Source: CAZKCI01 sp964584165
GTDB taxonomy: Bacteria; Auribacterota; Erginobacteria; Erginobacterales; CAZKCI01
Length of the DNA: 64,000 bases
Direction of reading: 5' to 3'
Assembly: GCA_964584165.1 (NCBI GenBank)
Contig: CAZOYW010000005.1
Span: 52,737 to 116,736 of the forward strand
The position numbers were made by a program, and so were the translations under genes. This document shows, piece after piece, positions 15,942 to 24,165 of the stretch (position 1 is the stretch's first letter; the number at the start of each line of letters is the position of its first letter). Below the pieces are notes generated by a model, which was not told the origin of the DNA, did not search any database, and saw nothing but the letters and a program-made list of their open reading frames with translations.

Positions 15942-16029
15942 GGATGGACGGGATGGACTGAATGGACGCCATGGACGGTATGGACGCTTAAGTCCGTCCA
16001 TAATGTCCATCGAGTCCATCTCGTCCATG
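15942..16029. repeat. ATGGACNNN inverted cassette (family A)
   Basis: Five ATGGAC units (15943-15986) and four GTCCAT units (15995-16028) fold back around CTTAAG. The right arm ends 16 nt before the ruvX ATG. Confidence 0.9.
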
Positions 16030-16044
16030 ACGTCCTATCCGCCG

Positions 16045-16476
16045 ATGAGCGAGCTGGCGGAGGGCCGTATCCTCGGCCTCGACCTTGGAGAGAAGCGGAT
16101 CGGCCTGGCGGTGAGCGATCCCCTGGGGCTGACCGCGCAGGGGCTCCCCACGCTAGAAGTCGGTTCGGATAAGGAGGCCCTGGAGGGGATCGCCGGCGCC
16201 GCGCGGGAATGGGAAGCGGCCCGGATCGTGGTCGGACTGCCCGTGAATATGAACGGGTCCGAGGGGGCTCAGGCGGCCCGGGCGCGGCGGGTGGGCGCCG
16301 CCCTGGGACGGGCCCTCTCGCTGCCGGTGGATTTTTGCGACGAACGCTGGTCCTCCCGGTCGGCCGAGCGGGTTCTCCTGGAAGCGGACTTAAGCCGGGG
16401 CAAGCGGAGGAAAGCGCTTGACCGCCTCTCGGCCCAGATTATCCTTCAGAGCTACCTGGACAGCCGGACGAAATGA
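16045..16476 (+). CDS. ruvX: Putative pre-16S rRNA nuclease / Holliday junction resolvase-like YqgF
   Basis: RNase H-fold protein of 143 residues. Family motifs are all present: ILGLDLGEKRIGLAVSDPLG (first catalytic Asp), IVVGLPVNMNGSEG, FCDERWSS and DRLSAQIILQSYLD with its late Asp. In E. coli YqgF processes the 5' end of 16S rRNA. ATG 16045 is the best start for the family; ATG codons at 16027 and 16003 lie in the GTCCAT arm and would add repeat-encoded SIESISSM residues. Its stop overlaps the first possible start of the M16 peptidase gene (ATGA), which suggests co-translation. Confidence 0.92.
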   Translation: MSELAEGRILGLDLGEKRIGLAVSDPLGLTAQGLPTLEVGSDKEALEGIAGAAREWEAARIVVGLPVNMNGSEGAQAARARRVGAALGRALSLPVDFCDERWSSRSAERVLLEADLSRGKRRKALDRLSAQIILQSYLDSRTK

Positions 16477-17861
16477 TGGATGGCATGGGTAACAAACGAG
16501 GGGCGCCATCCGCGCCGTCCATATCGTTCATGTCGTCCATAGAGTCCATATCGTCCATTATCGGGGAGCGCGCGCGCTTGCAAACCACTGATAAACCCAG
16601 GCTGTTCACGCTGGACAACGGCCTGAAAGTCCTCTGCCAGGCGATGGCGGAGAGGGACTCGGCGGCGGTCGGGATCTGGGCAGGCACCGGTTCCCGCCAC
16701 GAGTCCGCCCGCCTCAACGGTATCTCCCACTTCCTCGAGCACATGCTCTTCAAGGGGACCTTCCGCCGCTCCGCCCCGGACATCTCGCAGGAGATCGAGG
16801 GGAGGGGAGGTACCCTGAACGGCTTCACCTCGGAGGAGACCACCTGCTACTGGGCCAAGGTCCGCGCCCAGGATCTCCCGCAGGCCATCGATGTCCTCCT
16901 CGACCTCTTCTTCCACCCCCGCCTCGACCCCCGGGAGATCGCGAAGGAGCGCGGCGTTGTCCGGGAGGAGATCCGGATGAACCGGGACCACCCCGCCTCC
17001 CATGTCCACCACCTGATCCAGGAGTCGATGTGGCCCGCCCAGCCCCTGGGACGCCCCATCCTGGGGACGGAGGGGACGATCGGCGCCATCTCCCGCCGGG
17101 ACCTCCTCGCCTACCAGCGCGTCCGCTACCAGCCGAGGAACGCGGCCGTCGTCGCCTGCGGCCGCCTGGACCCGGACGAGGTGGCGGCGGAGGTGAAGAA
17201 GCGGCTTCCCCGGATCGGAACCCGGCGGGCGACGGGAGGGTCCGCCGCCCGCTATACCCGGGCCCCCTCCACCGTGGCGGTGGAGAAAAGGCCGATCGAG
17301 CAGTCCAACCTCTGCCTGGGGCTCCAGGGCCTTCCCCGCCTCCACCCCGACATCTACACCCTGAACCTCCTGAACATCATCCTGGGCGCGAACATGTCCT
17401 CCCGCCTCTTCCGGGAGCTCCGGGAGAAGCGGGGCTGGGCCTACTATGTCCGCTCGGGGATCGACTCCTACCGCGACTCCGGCGCCCTGGTGATCGACGC
17501 CGGCGTGCCCCCGGAGCGGGCGGAGGACTCGCTGCGCCTCGTCCTCCGCGAGCTCCGCCGACTCGGGCAGTCCCTCCCCGGCCCCGAGGAGTTCGAGCGG
17601 GCCCGGGAATACTACCTCGGCCAGACCGCGCTCTACCTGGAGCAAACCTTGAACCGGATGCTCTGGCTGGGGGAATACCTGGTCTGCGCCGGGCGCTGCT
17701 TCACCCCCGAGGAGATCGCGGACCGGATCGGGCGGGTGACCCCGGAGCGGGTGCGCCGGCTCGCCCGCCGCCTCCTCGCCTCTCCCCGCTTCTGCCTGGC
17801 CATGGTCGGCCCCCGGGACGACGGGGACCGCCTCCGGCGCGTCCTCGAGGATGACCGATGA
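16473..17861 (+). CDS. M16 (insulinase/pitrilysin) family zinc peptidase
   Basis: A 420-460-residue M16 peptidase of the processing-peptidase-like type. The inverted zinc motif HxxEH is in GISHFLEHMLFKGT, with the downstream Glu in FTSEETTCYWAKV. The second domain contains NLCLGLQGLPRLHPD and LREKRGWAYYVRSG, typical of this subfamily. The longest frame starts at ATG 16473, overlapping ruvX by 4 nt, but its first 35 residues are translated repeat (MMDGMGN...SSIESISSI). A TTG at 16578 with GGGGAG 9 nt upstream gives the family-like start LQTTDKPRLFTLDNGLKV. The gene overlaps the signal peptidase gene by 4 nt. Confidence 0.92.
   Translation: MMDGMGNKRGAPSAPSISFMSSIESISSIIGERARLQTTDKPRLFTLDNGLKVLCQAMAERDSAAVGIWAGTGSRHESARLNGISHFLEHMLFKGTFRRSAPDISQEIEGRGGTLNGFTSEETTCYWAKVRAQDLPQAIDVLLDLFFHPRLDPREIAKERGVVREEIRMNRDHPASHVHHLIQESMWPAQPLGRPILGTEGTIGAISRRDLLAYQRVRYQPRNAAVVACGRLDPDEVAAEVKKRLPRIGTRRATGGSAARYTRAPSTVAVEKRPIEQSNLCLGLQGLPRLHPDIYTLNLLNIILGANMSSRLFRELREKRGWAYYVRSGIDSYRDSGALVIDAGVPPERAEDSLRLVLRELRRLGQSLPGPEEFERAREYYLGQTALYLEQTLNRMLWLGEYLVCAGRCFTPEEIADRIGRVTPERVRRLARRLLASPRFCLAMVGPRDDGDRLRRVLEDDR
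16476..16560. repeat. Family A cassette inside the annotated 5' end of the M16 gene
   Basis: ATGGATGGCATGG on the left and four to five GTCCAT/GTTCAT units on the right (16521-16559), with a GGCGCCATCCGCGCC centre. Confidence 0.75.
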
Positions 17862-18697
17862 AACCCCCGCCCAAGAAGCCCGCCTGGCGCGAGTGGGTGG
17901 AGTCGCTTCTCCTGGCGGCCGTGGTCATCCTGGCCATCCGCAACTTCATCGTCGAGCCCTTCCGGATCCCCACCGGCTCGATGGAGCCCACCCTCTACGG
18001 GGTGAAGCGGGAGTGCCCGATCTGCCACCGCGTCTACCACTACGACGACCGGCGTTGTCCAGTCGACGGAGCCTCCTTAAGCACGGCGCGCATCGGCGAC
18101 CGGATATTGGTCAACAAGTTCATCTACGGAGCCAAGACTCCCGACCGGATCCCCTTCACCGGGATCCTCCTGCCCTATCTCCAGCTCCCGGCCCTGCGTT
18201 CTCCGCGGCGGGGGGACATCGTGGTCTTCCACTACCCCGAGGATCTGAAGATCGACTTCGTCAAGCGACTGGCCGGCCTCCCCGGGGATACCCTGGAGAT
18301 CCGGGACGGGCGGATCCTGGTCGACGGCCGTCCGCTTACGGAAGAGGTCTTCGCCCAGCGCCGCTATTACAACCAGGGGGATTTCGGCGCGGCCGGACGG
18401 GCGATCCAAATCCCCCAGAAGGGGGACCGCCTCCCCCTGACCTCCGCCACCCTGCCGCTCTACCGCCAGCTCATCGTCAACGAGGGGCACCGGCTCGAGG
18501 AGCGGGACGGCCGGATCCTGGTCGATGGGGCCGCGCGCGACGAATACACGGCAGAGATGAACCATTACCTCCTCCTCGGCGATAACAGCGCCAACAGCAA
18601 GGACAGCCGGGTCTGGGGCTTCGTCCCCGAACGGGACATCGTGGGCAACGTCTTCTTCATCTACTGGCCGCCCAAGCGGTGGGGGGTGCCGGATTAA
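17858..18697 (+). CDS. lepB: Signal peptidase I with a Cys-rich (zinc-ribbon-like) insert
   Basis: Type I leader peptidase, 279 residues, one N-terminal membrane helix (about 13-31). The nucleophile is S41 in PTGSMEPTL and the general base K136 in DFVKRLAGLPGD; GDNSANSKDSR(V/W)G is the conserved C-terminal box. Between the SMEPTL and GDRILVNK boxes, which are normally almost adjacent, about 28 residues are inserted with CPICH (53-57) and C67, followed by PVDG. The pattern looks like a degenerate zinc ribbon on the periplasmic face near the active site. The gene overlaps the M16 peptidase gene by ATGA, so protein processing enzymes are coupled. Confidence 0.95.
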   Translation: MKPPPKKPAWREWVESLLLAAVVILAIRNFIVEPFRIPTGSMEPTLYGVKRECPICHRVYHYDDRRCPVDGASLSTARIGDRILVNKFIYGAKTPDRIPFTGILLPYLQLPALRSPRRGDIVVFHYPEDLKIDFVKRLAGLPGDTLEIRDGRILVDGRPLTEEVFAQRRYYNQGDFGAAGRAIQIPQKGDRLPLTSATLPLYRQLIVNEGHRLEERDGRILVDGAARDEYTAEMNHYLLLGDNSANSKDSRVWGFVPERDIVGNVFFIYWPPKRWGVPD

Positions 18698-18710
18698 CGC
18701 CAGGCCGGTA

Positions 18711-18803
18711 CATTTGCAACCTTTATTTCGCAACTTCGTGCAACCCGATGTAACTTGACGTAAACTTAAGTAACGTTTCTTTCGTAACCTTACGCAACTT
18801 TTG
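18711..18803. repeat. Degenerate GCAACTT/GTAACTT repeat tract (family B)
   Basis: Units TTGCAACC, TCGCAACTTCG, GTGCAACC, GTAACTTGAC, GTAAACTT, AAGTAACG, CGTAACCTTAC and GCAACTTTTGCG fill the space before the kinase gene. Confidence 0.75.
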
Positions 18804-18805
18804 CG

Positions 18806-20860
18806 ATGCCCGCTCCTTCCTCCAAGCCTCCCGTTCTTTTCGCCTTCTCCCCCCGCGCCCCGGAAGCGGAGGGGAAAAGGTCGGTCATCACGCTGGGGGC
18901 GAAGTTCACCCTCCTCATCCTGGGCGGGATCATCGTCCTCACCCTGACCACCACGCTCCTCTCCATCTCCCACCTCCGCTCCTCCTTGAGCCTGGGGCTC
19001 CAGGAGATGGCCGCCGCCCTGGGGAAAGTGGTGGGCGTCGCCTCCGCCTACCAGGGGTTTTTCGACGTCGACACCCGCAAGCTCAACCAGTACATCGACA
19101 CGGCCGCCGGCCAGCCCGACGTTTCCTACGTGGCCATCCTCGACAACCAGGGGAAGATCGTCGCCCAGCGGGGGCTCTCCGTTCCGGAGGCGATGGCCCT
19201 GGAGGCGGGGAAGGAGCCCCTGGCGGAGCGGGAGGTCTACGAGGAGAAGCAGGAGATCGCGCTCGACCCCCCGATCGGCAAGATCGGCACGATCGCGATC
19301 GGGATCTCCACCAAGCGGATCCACCGGGAGGAGCAGAAGATCATCTCTTCCCAGGTGGGGGTGGCCGTCGCTACCGCCGTCATCTCCCTGATCGTCCTCT
19401 GGATCTTCATCGTCTCGATCACCCGTCCGCTCCAGGAGCTCAGCCGCCAAGCGGCGCGGATCGGGCAGGGGGACCTGGCGCAGCCGATCTCGGTGACCAG
19501 CCGCGACGAGATCGGCACGCTAGCCACCGGGATCGAAACGATGCGGAGCAGCCTCAACGACAACATCAGCCGGATCGCCTTCCTCGGCCGGATCTCGGCC
19601 TCCCTGACCACCGCCTTCTCCCTGGACGAGGTGGTGATCGAGCTCCGCCATCATCTCCAGGAATTTCCGCTCTGGCCCTGGCGGGAGTCCGGACTGGCCC
19701 TGACCGGGCGCGGCATCCCCGACCACCAGTTCCACTACTACCGGGTCTACCCCCCCCAGCCCCGGGAGGACAAGAAGGTCAACTACTTTCCTCTCGCCCA
19801 CACCCTGATCGGGGAAACGATCGGGAAGAAGAAACTGCTGAGCCGCGCCGGGATGTCCTCCGCCTCGGACCAGAGCGACTTCTTCATCTCCCTCAAGGAG
19901 AGCGGGATCGTCTCCGACATCTGCACCCCCCTGGTGGTGAAGATGAAGGTCCTGGGGGCCTTCTATGTCGGCTTCTCGGACGAGTCCGCCCAGCGGCCCG
20001 AGCTCCAGGACCTGATCCAGACCCTGGCCCACGAGCTCTCGAGCACGATCGAGGGGATCTACCTGGTCGAGGACCTGCGCTTCAACCTCCAGCAGCTCAA
20101 GCGCGCCCACCAGGAACTGAAGGGGCTGGACAGCCTGAAGACCGAGTTCATCTCCAGCGTAAGCCACGAGCTCCGCACCCCCCTCGTCTCGCTTACCGGC
20201 TACAGCCACATGATGCTGGAGGAGAAACTGGGGCCGATCACCGATTTGCAGCGGGAGGGGCTGGAGGTCTCGGTGAAGAGCTTGAGCCGCCTGACCAACC
20301 TGATCGAAAAAATGCTCTCCTTCTCCTCCGAGCAGAGAGCGGAGAAGCTCGACTTTTCGGACTTCTCGATCGAGGCCACCCTCGCTCACGTCCTGGCCAC
20401 GGTCAAGGCCCACGCGGCGGACAAGAACATCGAGGTCCGCACCTCGGTGGAGAAGAACCTGCCCCTGGTCCGCGCCGACGAGGACAAGATCATCCAGGTC
20501 CTGATCAACCTGATCGACAACTCCGTCAAGTACAGCCCGGAGGGGACCCGGGTGGAGGTCAAGGCCCGGCGCCCCTTCGCCCGGACGGCCGACCGGGAGG
20601 GCCGGATCGAGGTGCTGGTCCGCGACCACGGGCGGGGGATTCCGGCCGAGCAGCTCCCCCACATTTTCCAGAAGTTCTGGCAGGCGCCGGCCGCCGAAGG
20701 GGAGCGGCGCAAGGGGCTGGGACTCGGCCTCTCCCTGGTGAAGAAGATCGTCGAGCTCCACCAGTGCGTGATCGAGGTCGAAAGCGAGATGGGGAAGGGG
20801 ACCACCTTTGTCTTCACCCTCCCGATCTCCCCCGATCGGCAGCCATCTGGCCCGAAGTGA
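18806..20860 (+). CDS. Membrane sensor histidine kinase (HAMP, GAF-like, HisKA, HATPase)
   Basis: 684 residues. A helix at about 32-55, a small periplasmic sensor (about 56-190, Cache-like in size), a second helix (about 192-213), HAMP (ITRPLQELSRQAARIGQGDL), a GAF-like cytosolic domain (about 270-425, with DICTPLVVKMKVLGAFYVGF), a coiled coil, HisKA with phospho-acceptor H454 in SSVSHELRTPL, and HATPase with NLIDNSVKYSPEG, DHGRGIP and KGLGLGLSLVKKI. It probably autophosphorylates in response to an envelope or small-molecule signal. No ordinary DNA-binding response regulator is adjacent; the GGDEF protein just downstream with a receiver-like N-terminus is the natural partner. Confidence 0.92.
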   Translation: MPAPSSKPPVLFAFSPRAPEAEGKRSVITLGAKFTLLILGGIIVLTLTTTLLSISHLRSSLSLGLQEMAAALGKVVGVASAYQGFFDVDTRKLNQYIDTAAGQPDVSYVAILDNQGKIVAQRGLSVPEAMALEAGKEPLAEREVYEEKQEIALDPPIGKIGTIAIGISTKRIHREEQKIISSQVGVAVATAVISLIVLWIFIVSITRPLQELSRQAARIGQGDLAQPISVTSRDEIGTLATGIETMRSSLNDNISRIAFLGRISASLTTAFSLDEVVIELRHHLQEFPLWPWRESGLALTGRGIPDHQFHYYRVYPPQPREDKKVNYFPLAHTLIGETIGKKKLLSRAGMSSASDQSDFFISLKESGIVSDICTPLVVKMKVLGAFYVGFSDESAQRPELQDLIQTLAHELSSTIEGIYLVEDLRFNLQQLKRAHQELKGLDSLKTEFISSVSHELRTPLVSLTGYSHMMLEEKLGPITDLQREGLEVSVKSLSRLTNLIEKMLSFSSEQRAEKLDFSDFSIEATLAHVLATVKAHAADKNIEVRTSVEKNLPLVRADEDKIIQVLINLIDNSVKYSPEGTRVEVKARRPFARTADREGRIEVLVRDHGRGIPAEQLPHIFQKFWQAPAAEGERRKGLGLGLSLVKKIVELHQCVIEVESEMGKGTTFVFTLPISPDRQPSGPK

Positions 20861-20926
20861 TGGACGAGATGGAGAAGGAAATCGGCGAGTCTTCGGCGTC
20901 CATAGCGTCCCTAAGGCCCATATTAG
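20859..20926. repeat. Short family A cassette
   Basis: GATGGACGAGATGGAG on the left; GTCCATAGCGTCCCTAAGGCCCAT on the right. Confidence 0.65.
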
Positions 20927-20939
20927 CGTACGCTCGAAA

Positions 20940-21863
20940 ATGAGCCGGATTCTTATCCTCACCCGCCGGCCGCGGGCCCTGGCCCCCGCCGTCCTCTGGC
21001 TGAGGAAGGAGCGGCTGGAGGTCGCGGTCGCTCCGCCGGAGCAGGGGAGGGGGCTCAAGGACGAGGCGAGGGCGGCCGACGTCATCCTCCTCGATCTCGC
21101 TCCGCCCGCCCGGACCGCCCTCCGCCTCTGCCGGGATCTTTCCTCCGCGCCCTGTCCGCGCCGCGCCCCGATCGTGCTCATCTCCTCCCGTTTCCGGGTC
21201 CGGGAGCGGAGGCGGGGGCTAAACGCCGGGGCGCGGGATTTCATCTCCACGCCCCTGGAGAGGGAGGAGACGCTGCTCCGGGTCCGCCAGGCCCTGCGCG
21301 CCCGATACACCCGCGACCGCTGGCGGAGGCAGGTGGCCGTCTTCCGCTGCCTCTCCAGCTCCGACGCCCTGACCGGGCTCTGCAACCGGCGGGGAGCGGA
21401 GCGCACCCTCGCCCGGGAGGTCAAGAAGGCGATCCGGACCCGTTCTCCGCTCTGCTTCGCGGCCGCGGACCTCGACCGCTTCAAGGAGATCAACGACACC
21501 TACGGCCACAAGGCCGGCGACGCCGTCCTCCGGGAGACCGCCCGCCTCTTCTCCCAGAACATCCGCCGCTCCGACTGCCTGGCCCGCCCCTCCGGGGACG
21601 AGTTCTGGCTGATCGCTCCGGAAACCAACCTCGCGGGGGGAGAGAGCCTTTGTGAAAAATTGCGCATTCTCCTGTCCGGCTTGCGGGTTTCCCGTCTCCG
21701 GCCGCCCCCGGCCGTCACCATCTCCTGGGGGGTATCCGCGCTCGACCTCCGCCGTTCGCCCAATCCGGAGCGCCTGATCGAGGAGGCCGACCAGGCCCTC
21801 TACCGCTCCAAGCACCGGGGGAGAAACCGGACCTCGGCCTTCCAGGGACTTCTCTCCAGGTAA
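20940..21863 (+). CDS. Receiver-like plus GGDEF protein, probable diguanylate cyclase
   Basis: 307 residues. The N-terminal 115 residues resemble a receiver domain (RILILTRRPRALAPAVLWLRKERLEV, ADVILLDLAPP, APIVLISSRFRVRERRRGLNAGARDFISTPLE), with ILLDL holding the likely phospho-Asp. The GGDEF domain follows: DALTGLCNRRG, AADLDRFKEINDTYGHKAGD and the signature RPSGDEFWLIAPE, where SGDEF replaces GGDEF, a variant seen in active cyclases. An I-site-like RxxD is not evident. ATG 20940 is chosen because the longer frame covers antisense of the kinase and repeat sequence. It lies 79 nt after the kinase gene and probably receives its signal. Confidence 0.9.
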   Translation: MSRILILTRRPRALAPAVLWLRKERLEVAVAPPEQGRGLKDEARAADVILLDLAPPARTALRLCRDLSSAPCPRRAPIVLISSRFRVRERRRGLNAGARDFISTPLEREETLLRVRQALRARYTRDRWRRQVAVFRCLSSSDALTGLCNRRGAERTLAREVKKAIRTRSPLCFAAADLDRFKEINDTYGHKAGDAVLRETARLFSQNIRRSDCLARPSGDEFWLIAPETNLAGGESLCEKLRILLSGLRVSRLRPPPAVTISWGVSALDLRRSPNPERLIEEADQALYRSKHRGRNRTSAFQGLLSR

Positions 21864-21864
21864 C

Positions 21865-21971
21865 GATGGCAATAGGAACGGATGGGCGATATGGACGGCA
21901 TGGACAATATGGACAACCGGCCGGCGGATTGCCGGATTCATATCTTCCATCTCGTCCATACTGTCCATCCC
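21865..21971. repeat. ATGGACNNN inverted cassette (family A)
   Basis: Left units GATGGGCGATATGGACGGCATGGACAATATGGAC (about 21881-21914), a CCGGCCGGCGGATTGCCGG centre, and right units ending CGTCCATACTGTCCAT (about 21943-21970), 7 nt before the HTH gene. Confidence 0.88.
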
Positions 21972-21976
21972 AGCCG

Positions 21977-22216
21977 ATGAGAAACCCCATCACCGAAGCG
22001 GAAAGGAAGGCCGGCCAGGAGGCCGCCCGCCGCCTAAAGGAGTTCTGGTCTTTTCACCACGGCTTTGACGCCAACATGAAAAGCCTCGCCGGCCACGCCG
22101 GCGTATCCCGCGACACGGTCTACCGGTGGTTGAAGGGGAAGGGAGTTCCCAGGCCGGATAAGTCCCGCCTCATCGAGGAATGGCTTTCCCAACGGGCGGC
22201 GGCAAGCGGGCGCTGA
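21977..22216 (+). CDS. Small helix-turn-helix (XRE-like) DNA-binding protein
   Basis: A 79-residue protein with a central helix-turn-helix: NMKSLAGHAGVSRDTVYRWLKGKGVPRPDKSRLIEEWL, a pattern of XRE/phage-repressor-like recognition helices. A charged N-terminal helix (ITEAERKAGQEAARRLKEFW) precedes it. No partner toxin or enzyme is present, so it is probably a stand-alone regulator. I start at ATG 21977; the 37 residues before it in the open frame are repeat-encoded. An 11-bp inverted repeat begins inside its last codons and could be its terminator. Confidence 0.65.
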   Translation: MRNPITEAERKAGQEAARRLKEFWSFHHGFDANMKSLAGHAGVSRDTVYRWLKGKGVPRPDKSRLIEEWLSQRAAASGR

Positions 22217-22235
22217 TCGGTGAAGCCCGCTTGCC
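22201..22235 (+). terminator. Inverted repeat at the end of the HTH gene
   Basis: Perfect 11-bp arms GGCAAGCGGGC / GCCCGCTTGCC with a 13-nt loop that includes the stop codon. The T-tract after it is weak. Confidence 0.45.
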
Positions 22236-22433
22236 GTCGCCCTTTCGCGGAAATTCATATCTGACACTGGTTGTGATAAGGTCCCTTATGTAAACTAATG
22301 GGGTACCCGGTAAGGGGGCAAGGCTCCAGAGGGATTTCCCCTAACTCTTTGTTGCGAGTAGGTTTGTTTCTAATCCGCTCGCAGCTCGGGCTCTCGTTCC
22401 TTCAACCGGTGGACAGGGTGTGGATAAACGGTG

Positions 22434-22467
22434 GAAAAATAAATCGGGGCTCCCTGCGCGGGAGCCC
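22434..22467 (-). terminator. Rho-independent terminator of the sigma/anti-sigma operon
   Basis: On the minus strand, 8-bp stem GGGCTCCC / GGGAGCCC (22447-22467) is followed by CGATTTATTTTT. The 326-nt space 22217-22542 otherwise shows only a lone DnaA-box-like TGTGGATAA (22419-22427) and a short repeat; I see no gene. Confidence 0.7.
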
Positions 22468-22488
22468 TGATCATGCGCGGCGCTGAAC

Positions 22489-22519
22489 GATGGACGGTAT
22501 GGACTAGATGGACGGTATC
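22489..22519. repeat. Single-armed ATGGAC repeat (family A)
   Basis: Three direct units GATGGACGGTATGGACTAGATGGACGGTAT without an obvious complementary arm. Confidence 0.75.
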
Positions 22520-22542
22520 CGCGCGCAGGCCCTTTCAGTTCG

Positions 22543-23010
22543 CTACAGCCCTTCCGAAACCGCGAACATGATCGCGGAATGCTCGGTGGCCGGGCCGCCG
22601 ATCATCACCGTGCCGCCGCGGGCCAGAGAGAGGCTGGTGTCGAGGATAGCCTTCTTCTTCTGCCAGATCCGCAAGGCCACCTGGATGGTCTCCCGGTCGG
22701 CCTTCCGGGGGGAGATCTCGACCGTATAAGCCTCCGGGACGACGAAGGCCAGGGTCTCGGTCGCTCCCAACGCGACCGTCCGCGAGGCCGAAGCGAGGGT
22801 GCGGTAGCGCTGGTAGCGGAACGGCGCCCGGCGAAGCTGCTCGCGGATGTAAGCGAGACCGGGGTCGATCTGTCCCGGCTGGTCGGACGCTTCCAGGACG
22901 TCGATGAGCAGCGTGACCGTCTCCGGACCGGAGAAGGCGACGGTCGGGGTCGAGGCCGCCAGGAGCGTCAGGAGCGGCAGGATGAACAGTTGGGAAAGGT
23001 TCTGGCGCAT
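22543..23010 (-). CDS. Exported protein of unknown function, last gene of the sigma operon
   Basis: 155 residues with a signal peptide (MRQNLSQLFILPLLTLLAASTPTVAFS). The mature part is short beta-strand-like segments, with ETVTLLIDVLEASDQ, RTVALGATETLAFVVPEAYTVEISP and IQVALRIWQKKKAILDTSLSLARGGTVMIGGPA. This last pattern (multiply-derived quantity, then a polar GGTVMIGG turn) resembles the soluble part of some envelope assembly proteins, but I cannot assign a family. It follows the anti-sigma gene by 44 nt and is followed by a terminator, so it is probably a target or partner of that envelope-stress-like system. Confidence 0.7.
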   Translation of the reverse strand: MRQNLSQLFILPLLTLLAASTPTVAFSGPETVTLLIDVLEASDQPGQIDPGLAYIREQLRRAPFRYQRYRTLASASRTVALGATETLAFVVPEAYTVEISPRKADRETIQVALRIWQKKKAILDTSLSLARGGTVMIGGPATEHSAIMFAVSEGL

Positions 23011-23054
23011 GGCGTTTGGCGTGCCCTCCGGGCGCTTGACATTATAGGCGGATC

Positions 23055-23540
23055 TTATTTCCCCAGCCAGATGACGGTGAAGCCGTCCGCGCTGTCCTGG
23101 AAGATCGTGAGCTGGCGGTCATGGGCGGCGATCGAGTCGATCCGGCAATACTGGGGCGGGAGCGGGCCGCCCCCTCCGCGCCGGGACGGGAGGACCAAGA
23201 GGAGGACCAGGGCGGCCGCGGCCGCCACTCCCCCGATCCAGAGCGGCTGGGGCCAGGAGAAGACCCTCCGCCAGGCGGACCGGGCGGGCCGCGGCGCGTT
23301 ATCGATCCCCCGGAGCACTCCCGGCCAGAGCGGAAATGCCCCGCTTCGGCGCCGCTCCGCTTCCGCCCAGGACCGGAATTCCCGGGTGAGGCGCTCGTAC
23401 TCAGAGAAGACCCGGGAGCAGTCCGGGCAGAGGGAGAGGTGGGCGGCGACCTCGGCCGCCGGTTCCGGGGAAAGCTCCCGGTCGGCATAGGCCGAGAGGA
23501 GGCCGCGCGTCCGGCGGCAGCTTCTCGGGTCTGGCGTCAC
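23055..23540 (-). CDS. Anti-sigma factor with ZAS-type zinc finger
   Basis: 161 residues. The N-terminal domain has the zinc-binding anti-sigma pattern HLSLCPDC (Hx3Cx2C) preceded by RGLLSAYADRELSPEPAAEVAAHL, as in RskA/ChrR-like regulators. A membrane helix (PLWIGGVAAAAALVLLLVLP) follows at about 100-120, then a small outer domain of about 40 residues ending in IFQDSADGFTVIWLGK. It should hold the ECF sigma factor at the membrane and release it on an envelope signal. The GTG start overlaps the sigma stop by 4 nt (GTGA), typical of such pairs. Confidence 0.88.
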   Translation of the reverse strand: MTPDPRSCRRTRGLLSAYADRELSPEPAAEVAAHLSLCPDCSRVFSEYERLTREFRSWAEAERRRSGAFPLWPGVLRGIDNAPRPARSAWRRVFSWPQPLWIGGVAAAAALVLLLVLPSRRGGGGPLPPQYCRIDSIAAHDRQLTIFQDSADGFTVIWLGK

Positions 23541-24139
23541 GTCTTCTCTCCCCTGAAGTGCTTCGTCATGTGCTCGCGCATTTTTTCCCGGGCGTAGAAG
23601 AGGCGCGACATCACCGTCCCGGAGGACGAGCCGGTGGCCTCGGCGATCTCCTGATAGGAGAGCCCCTCCCACTCCCTTAAGACCAGCACCGTTCGATGGG
23701 CGTCGCTCAGCCCCTCCATGCCGCTCCGGAGGGCCGCTTTCATCTCCTCGGCCTGGGCCTGCCGGTCGGGGCGGAGGCGGGCGGACTGCGCGAGATCGGC
23801 GCCCGCTTCCGGTATGTCGTCCAGGCTCTCCTCCGGGGTCCGCTGCTTCCGGCGCTTGTCGTCCAGGGCCAGGTTGACCGCGATCCGGTAGAGCCAGGTG
23901 TAGATCGTCGACTCGCCCTTGAAACGCGGCAGCGCCTGCCAGGCTTTGATGAAAGCCTCCTGGGCCAAGTCCTCCGCGATCTGGCGGTCGAAGACGATCC
24001 CGTAGATCAGGAACTTCAGCCTCTCCTGGTATTTCTCCACCACGCCCCGGAAGGCGTCGAGTTCCCCCGCCCGACAGCGGCGGATCAGCTCAAGGTCCTC
24101 GCCGCGCGGATCGGCGGGGGTTGTCGGCCCTTCGCTCAC
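23537..24139 (-). CDS. ECF-type RNA polymerase sigma factor
   Basis: A 200-residue sigma-70 family ECF factor (RpoE-like). Region 2: DAFRGVVEKYQERLKFLIYGIVFDRQIAEDLAQEAFIKAWQALPRF with the following TWLYRIAVNLALDDKRRKQR. Region 4: LSDAHRTVLVLREWEGLSYQEIAEATGSSSGTVMSRLFYAREKM. The GTG at 24139 is the sensible start; the longer open frame upstream is antisense of the lipid kinase gene. It is translationally coupled to the anti-sigma gene and lies 26 nt after the lipid kinase gene in the same direction. Confidence 0.93.
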   Translation of the reverse strand: MSEGPTTPADPRGEDLELIRRCRAGELDAFRGVVEKYQERLKFLIYGIVFDRQIAEDLAQEAFIKAWQALPRFKGESTIYTWLYRIAVNLALDDKRRKQRTPEESLDDIPEAGADLAQSARLRPDRQAQAEEMKAALRSGMEGLSDAHRTVLVLREWEGLSYQEIAEATGSSSGTVMSRLFYAREKMREHMTKHFRGEKT

Positions 24140-24165
24140 AGAATTTGACGTCCCGGGGGGCGGTT

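Noticed and set aside
22419..22427. Perfect DnaA-box-like TGTGGATAA
   Set aside because: Only one box, in a gap between convergent genes with no AT-rich unwinding region or dnaA/dnaN gene. It does not support an origin.
22298..22486. 62-residue open frame in the 22217-22542 gap
   Set aside because: No Shine-Dalgarno, no recognisable pattern, overlaps the minus-strand terminator.
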